Source: Diphasiastrum complanatum (Eukaryota; Streptophyta; Lycopodiopsida; Lycopodiales; Lycopodiaceae). From it: 64,000 bases of DNA. The stretch's first letter is position 1; each line of letters opens with the position of its first letter. The position numbers and the translations under genes were made by a program. Shown piece by piece: positions 10,285 to 20,800 of the stretch. The notes under the pieces were generated by a model, which did no database searches, had not been told where the DNA came from, and saw only the letters and a list, made by a program, of their open reading frames with translations. The stretch is taken from contig CM055109.1 of assembly GCA_029204225.1 (NCBI GenBank), forward strand, positions 42,967,054 to 43,031,053, read 5' to 3'.

Positions 10285-10425
10285 CTGAGAAAGGACACAC
10301 AGTGCAAGACGCTGTATAGATGGATATGTGCTACCGACCATGGTCCACCAGGTAATGGGAAGCTGCCTCCTCTCTGGATTTTGAGCAGCTGTAGCGCAGG
10401 CATCCCAAAGGGAGCCGGGAACCAC
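10285..10425 (-). CDS. hAT-1 transposase, upstream dimerisation exon
   Basis: Encodes WWTMVGSTYPSIQRLALCVL followed by SQ and then a donor, CTCAG|GTATGC. Joined to the next exon at 10194 this gives the continuous family motif WW...G...P.LQ.LA..VLSQ...CERNWS. The Met at 10425 is only the first in frame; the true exon probably starts further upstream, but no acceptor was decided. Confidence 0.75.
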
Positions 10426-10439
10426 GACTTAGCTTCCCA

Positions 10440-10930
10440 GCCTTCAACTCTTGCCGTCCAAACCCACTTGACATACAAGCAGCCAACTCGCCAACAACGA
10501 TCAGACTTAACCAACTGGAAGTTCAGAAACCAACATTGAGATCCAACCTGGCGCCATGCCAGATCGGGGGTCCCGATGTGGGTGACTTCCCTCCAAGCAA
10601 GCCGCCCGACATACATCAAACTTAACCAACTCGAAGCTTCGTTACAAATGAGTAACATCCATTCCAACCAAGTGGTCTGACTTACATCAGACTCAACCAA
10701 CTGATAGCTTCGTCACGAGCGCTGGAAGCCAACCTGGTGCCACGCCAGACTGGACAGCCATAAACGGGTAACTTCCACCCAAGCAAGCCATCCAACTCAG
10801 CCGACGCAAGGAACACTCAGAACCACAAGCCGCGATAGATATGGAGACAACCAGTTCCTGGACCAAATGGTCCCGACAGCATACCGCTGGCGCCACAGAC
10901 CGAATGGTCCCGACGGCATACCACTGGCGT
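10440..10930. repeat. Degenerate internal repeats in hAT-1
   Basis: Blocks such as ACTTAACCAACT, TCAACCAACTGATAGCTTCG, GCCACGCCAGA and CCAAGCAAGCC recur with variation at about 10505, 10555, 10620, 10690 and 10740; CTGGCGCC/TACCACTGGCGTCC pairs recur near 10890 and 10925. This is where the catalytic core of the transposase would be expected; no DDE-type motif was seen. Confidence 0.5.
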
Positions 10931-11073
10931 CCTGGGATACGACCCTCAGCTATGTGCCAAATCAAAAAGTTTGAAGCGGCCTTAAAACTGGCGCTTTTAC
11001 CGAACACTGAAACCCAGAAGGTAATCAGAGTCAGTTTGAGGAAAATCCCACTTTATTGATAAATCTGAGAAGG

Positions 11074-11720
11074 TTACATTTCAAGTGTGTGACCGACCCT
11101 AGTCTCCGGGGCGCTGGCATGCCAAGGCGAGTGCCAGGACAACATTCCAGCCAGGGAGGCTGAGACTTGGTTGGAGCTCGCCCTGAGTTGAGAAAGTCGT
11201 AAACTGGGGGAGTGCGAGCAACAGTAGCTGGTGGTGGAACCGCAATGGCAACTGGCGGACGCGATGGGACGGGATCCACCGGAATGGGTGCAGATGGGGG
11301 TGCATGAGGCGGAACTGTCTGAGGGGGATGAGGAGCAAAGGAACTGGACGAGGATGCACTCCCTCTCCTCGTGCGTGCCAGCCAAGCAGGCAGCAACTTG
11401 GGGTCAACCACGTAAGGAGCGGTGCAAAACCGAAGAACACCCTCCGAAATGGTGTTCTCCCCCGCCACAAGACGTGGCCCGTAGGTATCCAGAAGTCGCT
11501 GCCTGACGGGAACAGACATGCTGGCACAGGGGGCAGCATTCAGTGTGCCACCATCTTTGGTGCGTGCGCCGAGTAGGTGGCCTTTAAGGCGAGTGAGGGT
11601 GGCAACCAACTCGGCCAGGCAATATCGACAGCGCACGATCTTTGCACCGGACTTGTTGGACTTGTCGGGAACCCGCCTGACAATGTCCACTCGTCCCACA
11701 GATCGGCAAGGTTGGAATGC
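11074..11720 (-). pseudogene. hAT-1 transposase N-terminal BED-like zinc-finger exon
   Basis: The minus-strand frame contains DIVRRVPDKSNKSGAKIVRC then RYCLAELVATLTRLKGHLLG, a C-x2-C...H pattern typical of BED fingers at the N-terminus of hAT transposases, which contact DNA. A good acceptor (CTTCTACAG|AGATGG) lies near 11725. A long Ser/Pro-rich linker follows and then the frame runs on without catalytic motifs. The larger open frame reaching 11822 includes intron sequence. Confidence is good for the finger and lower for the exact exon limits. Confidence 0.6.
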
Positions 11721-11947
11721 ACCATCTCTGTAGAAGGAACTGGGGAAAGAAAACAGAGATCTTTGTGAGTGCGATAGGAGTCGGAAGGCTTGAAAAAACC
11801 ACAACAAAGGCCGAAATAGCAATAGCAGGGGCGGACGCGATCAATGCAACGCGAAGACAGTATGATGGCGAGGAGTGGGCATACAACAGAGAGGGCGCGA
11901 ACAGCAGGGAGGGCGCAGACAGCAGGGCGATGGGCAGGGAGAGAGAT

Positions 11948-11963
11948 GGGGGGGGGGGGGGGG
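11948..11963. repeat. Poly-G run
   Basis: About 16 G residues in a row on the plus strand, followed by AT-rich sequence up to the right hAT-1 end. Prone to length errors and G-quadruplex-forming. Confidence 0.9.
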
Positions 11964-12034
11964 TTAAATTTAAAAAATATATATTAATATATTAAATACT
12001 AAAATATATTATATATTAAAAAATAATAGATATT

Positions 12035-12105
12035 GTGGTACCACGGATCAGTATGGATCCGCGGTACCATAGTGGATCCGCGGATCCGCGGTACCGCTGG
12101 ATCTA

Positions 12106-12107
<2 letters not shown>
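12035..12107. repeat. hAT-1 right terminal palindrome array
   Basis: GGTACC, GGATCC and CCGCGG motifs alternate up to GGATCTATG. The block closely resembles 12468-12540 at the right end of the neighbouring MITE, which defines the shared family end. Confidence 0.8.

Positions 12108-12167
<60 letters not shown>
12108..12167. repeat. (TA)n between hAT-1 and its MITE
   Basis: A TA dinucleotide tract that directly abuts the right end of hAT-1 and the left end of the MITE. Confidence 0.9.
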
Positions 12168-12540
12168 CATAATTCCCTGTAATACCGCCATTATGGTACG
12201 GTCATTATGGTGCTGCCCTCAGATCCACGATACCAGGGTGGTACCATACCCCCGCCCCGACGATACGACCTCTTCATAATTTGGCCTTCCAACTCCCTGA
12301 TGAAAACACACTTTTCGATGTTTTGCATCCCCTTGGTCCTTTGGCTGTTCGCTCTCATCAGAACCAGCAACCTGCATAAATGCACTACTCTCGTCAAGAG
12401 CTTCAAGCTGATACCCATATTGCCCACTAAATTGTTAATATTATTATTTTTTTTAATTATTATATATTATGGTACCGCGGATCATCATGGATCCGCGGTA
12501 CCAGTATGGATCTGCGGATCCTGGTACCACTGGATCTATG
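12168..12540. mobile_element. 373-bp hAT-1-family MITE
   Basis: Starts CATAATTCCC and ends GGATCTATG; ATATATAT flanks both sides. The left 90 bases resemble the hAT-1 left end (ACCGCCATTATGG, GCTGCCCTCAGA), and the right 73 bases resemble its right end. Near the right end a hairpin has arms GGTACCGCGGATC and GATCCGCGGTACC. The interior has an open minus-strand frame (about 12420-12255, including YGYQLEALDESS) that may be a captured or residual exon. Confidence 0.75.
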
Positions 12541-12556
12541 ATATATATATATATAT

Positions 12557-12600
12557 TGAATTCGTGATTAACGAATCGCGATTCGCTGCAACTCTACATC
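12557..12600. repeat. Fragment of hAT-4-family end
   Basis: CGAATCGCGATTCGCTGCAACT resembles the right end of the element at 13472-17537 (CGCATTTCGCTGCAACTATG). It looks like a solitary end fragment. Confidence 0.4.
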
Positions 12601-12654
12601 ATCCATAGTGTCTAGTAGGAATACATGCTTTACAGGCCATTTTTAGACTACCGT

Positions 12655-12990
12655 AATCAATAAGCTTGAGGTGCGGCTGAGAATGAGTAGTACTAATCAC
12701 CCTGAAACGGATGGTCAAACAAAGAGAGTTAACCAAACCATAGAGGACATGCTTAGGGCGTACCTAAGTGTTAAGCAGACTCAATGAAAAAGTATTTACC
12801 ATTGTTGGAGTTTGCTTATAATGATAAAATGAATGCTTCTACCAAAATGAGTCCTTTCAAGTTGAACTATGGTTTTAGCTAAGTCAACTAGTCCAATTAC
12901 TGTGAGAATGCCTCATAAAGTGCCTAGCGTTGTGAATTTTCTGACTCACATGGTACAGATGCTTTGTGGAGAAAACGTATCTTCCACTAC
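12655..12990 (+). pseudogene. Ty3/gypsy integrase fragment
   Basis: The plus strand reads NHPETDGQTKRVNQTIEDML then RAYLSVKQTQ, the conserved block after the catalytic Glu region of gypsy integrases. A stop and a frameshift follow and the similarity fades. Neither LTR nor other pol domains adjoin it. Confidence 0.75.
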
Positions 12991-13471
12991 CGCAAATCTT
13001 ACTAGGATAATTTAATTCGGGAGTAAAGAAAAAACGTCTTTCTCTCCCAGGATTAGGATTGAGGCATCATTCAAGACTTAGGGTCAATGGTTAAGGGTCT
13101 CTCGCATTCTCACCCTATGACCTAAACCCTGATCTTTCCCCACTCCGTGGATCTCCTTTTATGCATACTTTCCTACAACACAAAGACATTTTTTTGCCAA
13201 TACGAATAGACAGCAATCATTACAACAAAATGTTCAACCTATTGTCTTGGTCATATTTTAAGTACTTAATTCTACTTGCTAACACATATTTTGATTCGAT
13301 ATTTATGCCTAGTAAGGACACCCTAGAAGGAATATTTTTTTGAATAAGATTTTTCAAAAAAGAGCAATTTTAAGTACGTGTTTGTTCCATATGCTACAGA
13401 ACTACGACTATAGTTGACGGATTTGTTGACTTCCTAGAGAGGTATGAGAGGATCGTCAACATAGTTCAAGC
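12991..13471. other. No recognisable gene
   Basis: AT-rich anonymous sequence between the integrase scrap and the hAT-4 element. Confidence 0.4.
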
Positions 13472-13745
13472 CATAGTTGCACTCTGATTCCGAAACGCGG
13501 TCCAAAAACGCGTTTCGGGTTTTTAGTAGAAACACTCAAAAACGTGTTTTTTTTTTTTTGGGCAATATGGGTATCAGATGAAAGCTCTAATTAAGAGCAT
13601 TATTACTGTGTAGTTTGCCGAATGTTTCGGGTACAGGATGGTCCAGTTTAGGTGCATTAGCTCCCAGGTTTCGCTTTAGCTCCTTTTAATATAAAAAATT
13701 AATAAAAAAATGAGAATGCCCATGCCCCAACGTGTTCATAATAGG

Positions 13746-13748
<3 letters not shown>

Positions 13749-13789
<41 letters not shown>
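13749..13789. repeat. (CT)n at left edge of LINE
   Basis: CT run of about 41 bp. Its counterpart on the other side of the LINE is at 17030-17079. Confidence 0.9.
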
Positions 13790-13793
<4 letters not shown>

Positions 13794-13979
13794 GCGATGG
13801 TGCCTCCCTTGCTAATCAAAATGGTGGCTCCCCCTTGCTGATCCTCCATCCTGTCCATCGTTGCTGGCCAGCGTTGCCTTCACCCTGCTGTCCACCTGTC
13901 CATTGCTGCCAGCCCTTCATCCATCGCTACCAGCCATCTCTCTCCATCGCTGCCAGCCCTCTCTCTCCTCTAACCAACG

Positions 13980-15182
13980 ATGTCCCCTCCTCATGCTGCC
14001 CGCAGGACAGTCCTACCCCCTCGCCCTTCTACCTCACCCCCTCCCTCACCCACCCCACTCGCTACCTCACCCACCCCCTCCCTCGCTGCTACATCACCCA
14101 TCCCCCTCGCTACTCACCCATCCCCTCACCCACCCCCCTCGTTACATCCCCCATCCCCCTCGCTACCTCACCCACCCCCTCCCTCGTTGCTACCTCACTC
14201 CCCCCCCTCGCTACCTCTACCTCACCCATCTCCCTCCACGCTGCTGCTGCCACCTCAGCATTACTCGTTGTTGCTGCCAAGAATGGCACCCTCGCTGATG
14301 AGATGCCTGAATCTGTTTGCAGCTGACATGGCACCCCCCTCCACCTCGTCCCTCTTCCCTTCTTCTTCTTCTTCTTTCACTCCTCTCACTACTGCTCCCC
14401 TCTCTCTTTCATCCTCCTCTTTCGCACCGTCCTCACACCAATCCACAGCTCCTACCACCGCACCCATTCCCTACACTCCCTCCAAATCAGTTGAACTCTT
14501 TTCCTCTTGGGAAGTTGACCAAATGAGAGCAGATTTCCAACTCTTGAAGCAAGAACTTACACAGTTGAAAGAAGTAGTGGTCTCCTTAGTAAAGGAAAGA
14601 AACCTGTTGCAGTCTAAAGTTGCCTCATTGGAGCACGTGATCAACACTAGGCAAGTTGCAGCCTCAGAAACGCACACCACCATGATACGGGAGCTCGAGC
14701 ACAAAACTGAATAGCATAAAGATTCATGGGCAGCAATTTTGAAGAAAGGCACCAAACCTAGCGCCCCCATTTTCTCAGTTATCTCAGCCACCATTTCAGA
14801 AGAGCGGTCAAGGGAGCAAAAAGCTCATAACATCAAGGTCCGTGGGATACCGGACACACAGGATGCCATTGCCGAAGCTACGAGATTTCTCGAGACCACT
14901 CTAGGACATGGGACAGATAGGCTAGATACAGCTTGGAGGACCCCCAGGGATACAGCTACACTGATCATCCGCTTCACATCCCTAGACAGCCGCAGAGAAG
15001 CCTTACGCTGTAGAGCCCAGTTACGTGGCATTGCCATATTTATGGATGACAATCTTACCTACATCCAGGTTGAGGAGAGGCGTAAAGCCTTCCAGGTGGC
15101 TCAAGAGACTGGTAGACGAGTCATATATCGAGATGGTCAGATACGATTTGTTGCTGGCACCCCTAGCCGTTCCCAGAGCTAG
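13980..15182 (+). pseudogene. LINE ORF1 (gag-like), one nonsense codon
   Basis: A single frame interrupted only by TAG at 14712. The N-terminal 150 residues are Pro/Ser-rich low complexity. Next comes a coiled coil (about 14505-14700: QMRADFQLLKQELTQLKE...) and, after the stop, an RRM/CTD-like part (KAHNIKVRGIPD...AFQVAQETGRRVIYRDGQIRF) typical of L1 ORF1 RNA chaperones. The real start is uncertain, since the C-rich leader is open in several frames. Confidence 0.7.
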
Positions 15183-15289
15183 GAATTCGGGGGCCCCGGG
15201 ATTGGTAGGAGCATCCCGGGGCCCCATCCATACCATCTTCAGATTGGGGTATGGAATTGTGATGGCATCCACTCATACATCCTATCCAT

Positions 15290-16520
15290 AAAAACGGTGA
15301 CCCCATGGTACCTGGTAATTACCACACTATTATGATTGGACATGTCCTTGCCAAGATATATGGCGTCATCCTCCAGTCTGTAGTTAGCTCAGAAGCAGAG
15401 CCCAGGAGATTACATGCTTTGGGTCAGGTAGGGTTCTGCGCTCATTATTCCACTACAGATCACATATTCACACTTCGAACCATCATTGAGGAAGCTAGAC
15501 ACAAGAAAGAAAAGGTTTACTGTTGTTTTGTGGACTTCAAGAAAGCCTTTGATTCTGTTCCACGCTCTTTACTTATCCAGAGAATCCAAGACCTCGGTTT
15601 CTCTACAGATATTATTCTAGCCGTCATGGCTCTCTATGAGAGGGTTTTGGATTGCTTTCGTCATGGTAGTGGCATTTCTGAACAGATCTGGAGTACCATT
15701 GGGGTTAAGCAGATCTGGAGTACCATCCAGTTCTCTTTGGATTATATATTGACGAGCTAGAGCAGGTCATCTCTCACTGTGGTGGGGACAGTTGTCGGCT
15801 GGGAGACGTTTTGATTGCCATCCTTCTCTATGCGGAGGTTGTGGTACTAGTCTCCCGTACCAGAGAGGGATTACAGAGACAGTTGGACTGTTTACACACT
15901 TTTTGTACTCAGTGGAGAAGAACCTCTCGAAGACCAAAGTTATGGTCTTCAATACCTCTCGGGCCTTCATGTAGCACCAAGAGCTTACCTTCGATGGACA
16001 GTCCCTAGAGGTGGTTTCTTCATACACTAACCTGGGCGTGCTCTTCTCTGGTCCTACCTTTCTCGACTTGAGAAGGGCCACTCTTCCCTAGTCCAGCTGG
16101 AGAGATTCTGCTTCCGTAAGTCTATTCGGGATGCCTCGAGTAAGTGCAGACTGTTTAACACCATCGTACAAACCACCATGTTGGCTCGCATGATCCGAGC
16201 GAAGCCCTCGGTTCCCCATGAGATCATCCTTGCGGAGTTTGCCACCCCCCCTATTCAGATTGAGGCAGCCTTCCAGCTTATCACGTACATCCAGCGAGCT
16301 CAGGCACTTCCTGATCTCGAGCAAAGATATACGCGGATTGCACTCATGTCCTCTCATCACCTTCAGACTCAGGGATACCGGCTATCATGGTTCTCTCAGG
16401 CATCACACTTCCTCATGGAAGCATTTGGTATCATTATCACTGATCTCCCTTTGGGTACACACTTAGACGTTTTTTATACAAAGCATATCTTGACCGTACC
16501 TGGCATCACCAGCTAGGGGT
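15290..16520 (+). pseudogene. LINE ORF2 remnant: reverse transcriptase
   Basis: The reading segment at 15305-15760 contains NYHTIMIGHVLAKIYGVILQ and VDFKKAFDSVPRSLL, RT blocks of L1-type elements. The catalytic box appears shifted into the next segment as LLYAEVVVLVSR (about 15823-15860), where YADD is expected, so the active site is mutated. A short duplication (AGATCTGGAGTACCAT at about 15685 and 15712) disrupts the frame. The endonuclease domain is absent. Confidence 0.75.
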
Positions 16521-17023
16521 TAAGCCTAACTACTACCAGACTCACTTTCTAGTGCAGGATGCCACTTGTCTTCCAGTTTTACCTGGCTATTTATCTTCTG
16601 GACTATCACACGGTCTCCGTTTCACTTTGGGACAGTTCAGAGTCTCCTCACATCAGTTAGCTAGACAGGCAGATTCCAGGGTACACCATGAGAGGAGAGA
16701 CTATGCCTGCTGTGTCCCCTACATGAGATAGAGTCCGAGGAGCATTTCATCTTCAGATGCCCCATATATTATGAGATTAGAGAGAGATATCATTGTTTAT
16801 TCCGTGACATGCCTACTACACTCAGAGCACTGATGGGATATGAGATTGTAGTTTACAGTTATATTAGTCATTTCTCTTTTCTGCATAGTTTTTCTTGGAG
16901 ACGTTTATATACGCTCCCATGGTGTTCACATACTTGACATGTACTCCTTTTGGTCTTATATGCCTTTTGGCATGGAAAAGACATTAATAAAGCTTTATTT
17001 ATTTCTTTCTTTCTTTCTTTCTT

Positions 17024-17029
<6 letters not shown>
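16521..17029 (+). other. LINE 3' end with Cys/His motif
   Basis: After several stops, 16715-16790 reads EIESEEHFIFRCPIYYEIRE, the C-terminal zinc-binding region of plant LINE ORF2 proteins. AATAAAGC at 16987 is a plausible polyadenylation signal. Confidence 0.6.

Positions 17030-17079
<50 letters not shown>
17030..17079. repeat. (CT)n at right edge of LINE
   Basis: Tail grades from TTTC repeats to CT repeats of about 50 bp. Confidence 0.9.
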
Positions 17080-17087
<8 letters not shown>

Positions 17088-17805
17088 ACAAACTGAACAA
17101 AAACCACAACGAACCATGTTGATTAATGCTCTAGCAAAAAATGGGGGTCCAAATGCGCGCCGATAAGGGCCCAATATTTATGCCCCCAACTGTATGCACA
17201 TTACACTCACATCTCCAGTGAAATGATTGCAAAAGTGATCGTCATCCATAGAGTTGATAGCCCAAACTGTAGCATCAACATTTACTGAGAACCAGAGCAA
17301 ATAACAACCAAATAGCTACTGAAAATAAGATCTGTTTGGGCCCTATCTACTGCACTTCTGGGAGGCAAAACGTTGGTTTGACCATTGCTCCTTTAAAAAA
17401 ATTTCAGCCATAAGCTATTTTTCCAAAAATAAATAAATAAATAATTTCAATCACATTTTGCGTTTTGAAACGTGTTTCGAAGAATCGCGGTTCGCGAAAT
17501 GCGAACCTAGCGAAACGCATTTCGCTGCAACTATGGCCTTCAAGCCTTACAGAGAAATGAGTCCAAAAACAACTTATCATGCATCCGAATTAAAGATCAA
17601 CTAGCAGTAACAAGAAAATAAACTCGCTTAAATCAACTTTAGTACGACCAATGGAGGAATTTATATCATAAGAATTTTTGGAAACTTGCTCAAGTCGGCA
17701 AACATGTACATAGATTGGATAAAATTTTATTATTTCATACTAAAGCTAAAGCTGTCCAATTCAAGTTCTTTTCCTAAACAAGTGCACAAATGTCTGCTTG
17801 CTTAC

Positions 17806-17887
17806 CTTCGCAGATTTTGTAACCATCTCCCTGGAGCTGCACACCTTGTATCAAAGGACACTCACAAACTCGACCTCTGAAAGTATC
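17806..17887 (-). CDS. VSR: VSR exon 7: rest of first EGF-like repeat
   Basis: Acceptor GCACAG|GATACT; donor GCGAAG|GTAAGC. Encodes [20 protein letters not shown] then DGYKICE. The following exon, expected to begin a GxGRCxxNNGGCW-type EGF repeat, was not found anywhere to the left. Confidence 0.92.
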
Positions 17888-20800
17888 CTGTGCACACCCA
17901 TCAATCCAAACAATTAGCAACTGGTATTTGCAAATTAACGTCCCTAGCACAATTATATCTCCCTCAACATCCATGCGATACAGCAACTTCACTAGAATAT
18001 GTCACATTTGACACCAAGTTCTTAGAAGATGGAAAAACTACCAGAATTTTTATGGTGCTTTCAAGTTTTTAAAAAAAAAGGAAAAACCATCATTTAAGAT
18101 TGATTCTACTACTAGAACTTGCAAGGTCAAGATTCTATATGTGTCTTAGGACTCTACTTGTGCCAAGAGCACATCTTTAGAACATTCCTATGTCATCTAA
18201 CTATGGCCATAAAAAATGCTGGATAGGCAGTTGGACCCATAACCACTGGCAGATAAATTTCGCACAAATAACTTTCCAATCTATGAAAAATTACCAAGGC
18301 CTAACAGTATGAAATTGGAATGAATATATCAAGCAAATACTTCAACATGATTATTCTGATAAAATAGCCATGCATATATATATCAAGCAAATACTTCAAA
18401 ATATTTATTCTGATATAATTACCTTGCATGCTGTCACATTGGCCTTTGCATTTGCCCAGCAACCCCCATTATTTGTAAGGCACTCATTTGTCTCAATCCC
18501 TGCAATTCAAATGCTTGACTTAGAAGGTGACAAAACTATTCTTTTGCAGGATGCAAAGGACAATAGCATCTGGGAGCCAGATTCTCAGTTTGACCATGAA
18601 AAAACTTATGTCTTGCAAAATTGAGGTGTGAATACACATTATGCTAACCCTCAAGCTCTAAATACAAGCAGTGTCAATTCACTAGAGCTTTATACTGCTG
18701 TTATATGTAATGCAAGTGATCATATCCTCCAATAATGTCCCTCACATCGAACACAAAGGAAGCTTATGTAACTTAAACACTTTTTAAAGCAACGATAGTA
18801 ATCCTAGTCCCTACAAAAGGATATTGCAAGGCGGTGTAAAAAATCTTGTAGAATTGTACAGTTGACTGTCCATACCTCAAAATGACATGACCCATAAGCA
18901 CTTGAGTTTTTTACATAAGCATCGGCTATATCCAAAATCTGATGTTAACCCCAGTGTCTCTATCAATAAGAATGGAAGATGGAATGCCATGTGACATAAA
19001 AAATGATCATGCACTACTCTACTAAAACAGTACTCCGAACAAGAAAGAAATGTGCTTTCTAAGAAACTTTGTCCACTACAACCATGCCCTGTGTGTCCTT
19101 GGAAAGCCCATGTTAAAGTCCTAAGAAGAATCGTAACATTATTGATGAGGTAAAGGCAAACACTGGTGTAATCTTGGTGTCTTGCCTATAGAAAACTTGT
19201 TTTTGGCACAAAAAATACAAGAGGATAAATTGGGCCAACTCTTTTTTAAAATGGACCAGTAAAAATGTGTTCAATGACTATTGAGAAACATAAAATGGCC
19301 GCCTACGGGTGAAAGACATCTTCTAGGAGTTTGTCTTGGAAAGAAATGGTGAAGGGATCCACAGTGATAAAGACTTCCATCAAAAATAGACTAAACTTGT
19401 TGTGAAGGACTGGTGGCATTGGCATAATGATCTCTGAAATCAAGTACATTGAATATGCTTGAGGCAATGTATCAAACCAATCAAGTTAGCACAAGAAAGC
19501 AAAAACATAGGCCGGGAACCAAGATAGGGCATCGGCAGCAACATCATATTTACTTGATACCGGAATGGAAGGTTCAAACCTCCAACCTACAAATCACTAA
19601 GATCCTTTTGAGTGAATAGAACACTTAAAAGACTATCTCGATTCAAAAGCATGGTCTTGACAAAGAAGGGCTCCTACACCAACAAAGTGGAATCGATCTT
19701 ATCAATAGTAATTAGTGCATCAAAAAGTCGGAAACACGAGTTGTGGTCAACGGTCTTTAGGTTGTCAACTAATGAATGGCATTGAAGAGTCCAAACAAAT
19801 GAAGTACCTTCACAAAGCAAAGGTGGGAAGGTGAGCAGAACAACTGGCGTAAGTGTTCAAAGTGCTCTTTTTTAGTACGACTAAAGACCAGGATATCATC
19901 AAAGTAGATTAATACGAACTTGCCCAAGAGATGTCTGAACACGTTGTTCATCAACCTCATAAATGTTGCTGGGGCATTGGTTAATCCAAAGGGAAGAACC
20001 AAAAACTCATAGTGACAATTCCGTGAACGAAAAGCCGTTAACGGAACGTCATCTTCTTTAATACGTACCTGAAGATATCCAGACCTAAGATCGATCTTAG
20101 TAAAATACTTTGCCCCCTTGAGTTGATCAAAGATCTCATCAATCTTGGGCAAAGGATACTTATCCTTAATTGTGAGTTTATTTAAGGCCCTATAGTCTAT
20201 GCACATACGCATGGACCCATCTTTTTTCTTAACCAACAAAATGGACGCAGCCCATGGTGATTTATTGGGGCATATAGCTAAATATTCTTGCAGCTGCCGC
20301 TCTACCTCTAGGTGTTCCGCATGGCTCAAACTATAAGGAGGCTTACTAATAGGTTTAGTCCCGGGTATTAGTTCTATGGGATGATCTACCTCTCTTCTCG
20401 GGGGTAACCCGGATGGTAAATCGCTAGGAAAGACGTCTTTAAACCTTTTCAATTTTTCGTTTCCGTACTAGCCGCTTCAACTGCATGTTGAAGAGTAATG
20501 CCTATTTTACCCCTTTTGGCTAAGCATTAGTTAAGTTGTACATAACTCATGGGGCATGTTTTAATTAAATGCATGAGACCCCCTTTTGTTAAGTTATGTA
20601 AATTAGTGCAAGTGGCCCACTTGGCCAAGTAGCTCACTCCTATGGTTGACACCTAGACTTTCCATGCATGTAAAGGAGGTGCTTGCCTCACAAGGGATTT
20701 GGAGGACCCACGCCCTCCTCACTCTCTCTAGCAATTCATTTCTTCTTGAGACTTTTGAGTTTGTGAGATGCTTATGCAATTCTCCTTGTGTGTGATATTT

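Larger units (their letters stand above)
1766..12107 (-). mobile_element. hAT DNA transposon (hAT-1), split by a chromovirus
   Basis: The element runs from the end of the left TA tract (CAGTGGCACG...) to ...GGATCTATG before the right TA tract, with ATATATAT on both sides as a probable 8-bp target duplication. Both ends are packed with GGTACC, CCGCGG and GGATCC motifs. Without the gypsy insertion at 1985-8276 it is about 4.0 kb. The minus strand carries a BED-like zinc-finger exon (around 11.7 kb) and a C-terminal hAT dimerisation domain (around 10.3-10.1 kb). Only about 0.75 kb separates them, and I see no catalytic core there, so the copy is probably internally deleted and non-autonomous. 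The left and right termini are only roughly inverted. Boundaries rest on motif and flank logic and were not checked against other copies. Confidence 0.7.
13790..17029 (+). mobile_element. Truncated L1-like LINE retrotransposon
   Basis: Plus-strand order: ORF1 (coiled coil plus RNA-binding part), a deletion that removes the endonuclease and the start of RT, an RT remnant, and a 3' zinc-finger-like end (EEHFIFRCPIYYEI). The 3' end has AATAAAGC and then a TTTC/TC tail instead of a poly(A). The element is bordered by CT tracts on both sides, suggesting insertion into a microsatellite. It lies inside hAT-4. Confidence 0.8.
13472..17537. mobile_element. hAT-like element (hAT-4) split by a LINE
   Basis: The left end is CATAGTTGCACTCTG with arms CCGAAACGCG (13490-13499) and CGCGTTTCGG (13509-13518). 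The right end reads CGAAACGCATTTCGCTGCAA then CTATGGC. Flanks read GTTCAAGC on the left and CTTCAAGC on the right, a 7 of 8 target duplication. Removing the LINE and its CT tracts leaves about 0.73 kb without coding sequence, so it is non-autonomous. The end point at the right is uncertain by a few bases. Confidence 0.6.

Noticed and set aside
10693-11007. 104-codon minus-strand frame between the hAT-1 transposase exons, considered as the catalytic core
   Set aside because: No hAT core motif; overlaps degenerate repeats.
13835-14326. Pro/Ser/His-rich frames in the LINE leader
   Set aside because: C-rich low-complexity sequence open in several frames; only the frame leading into the ORF1 coiled coil is kept.
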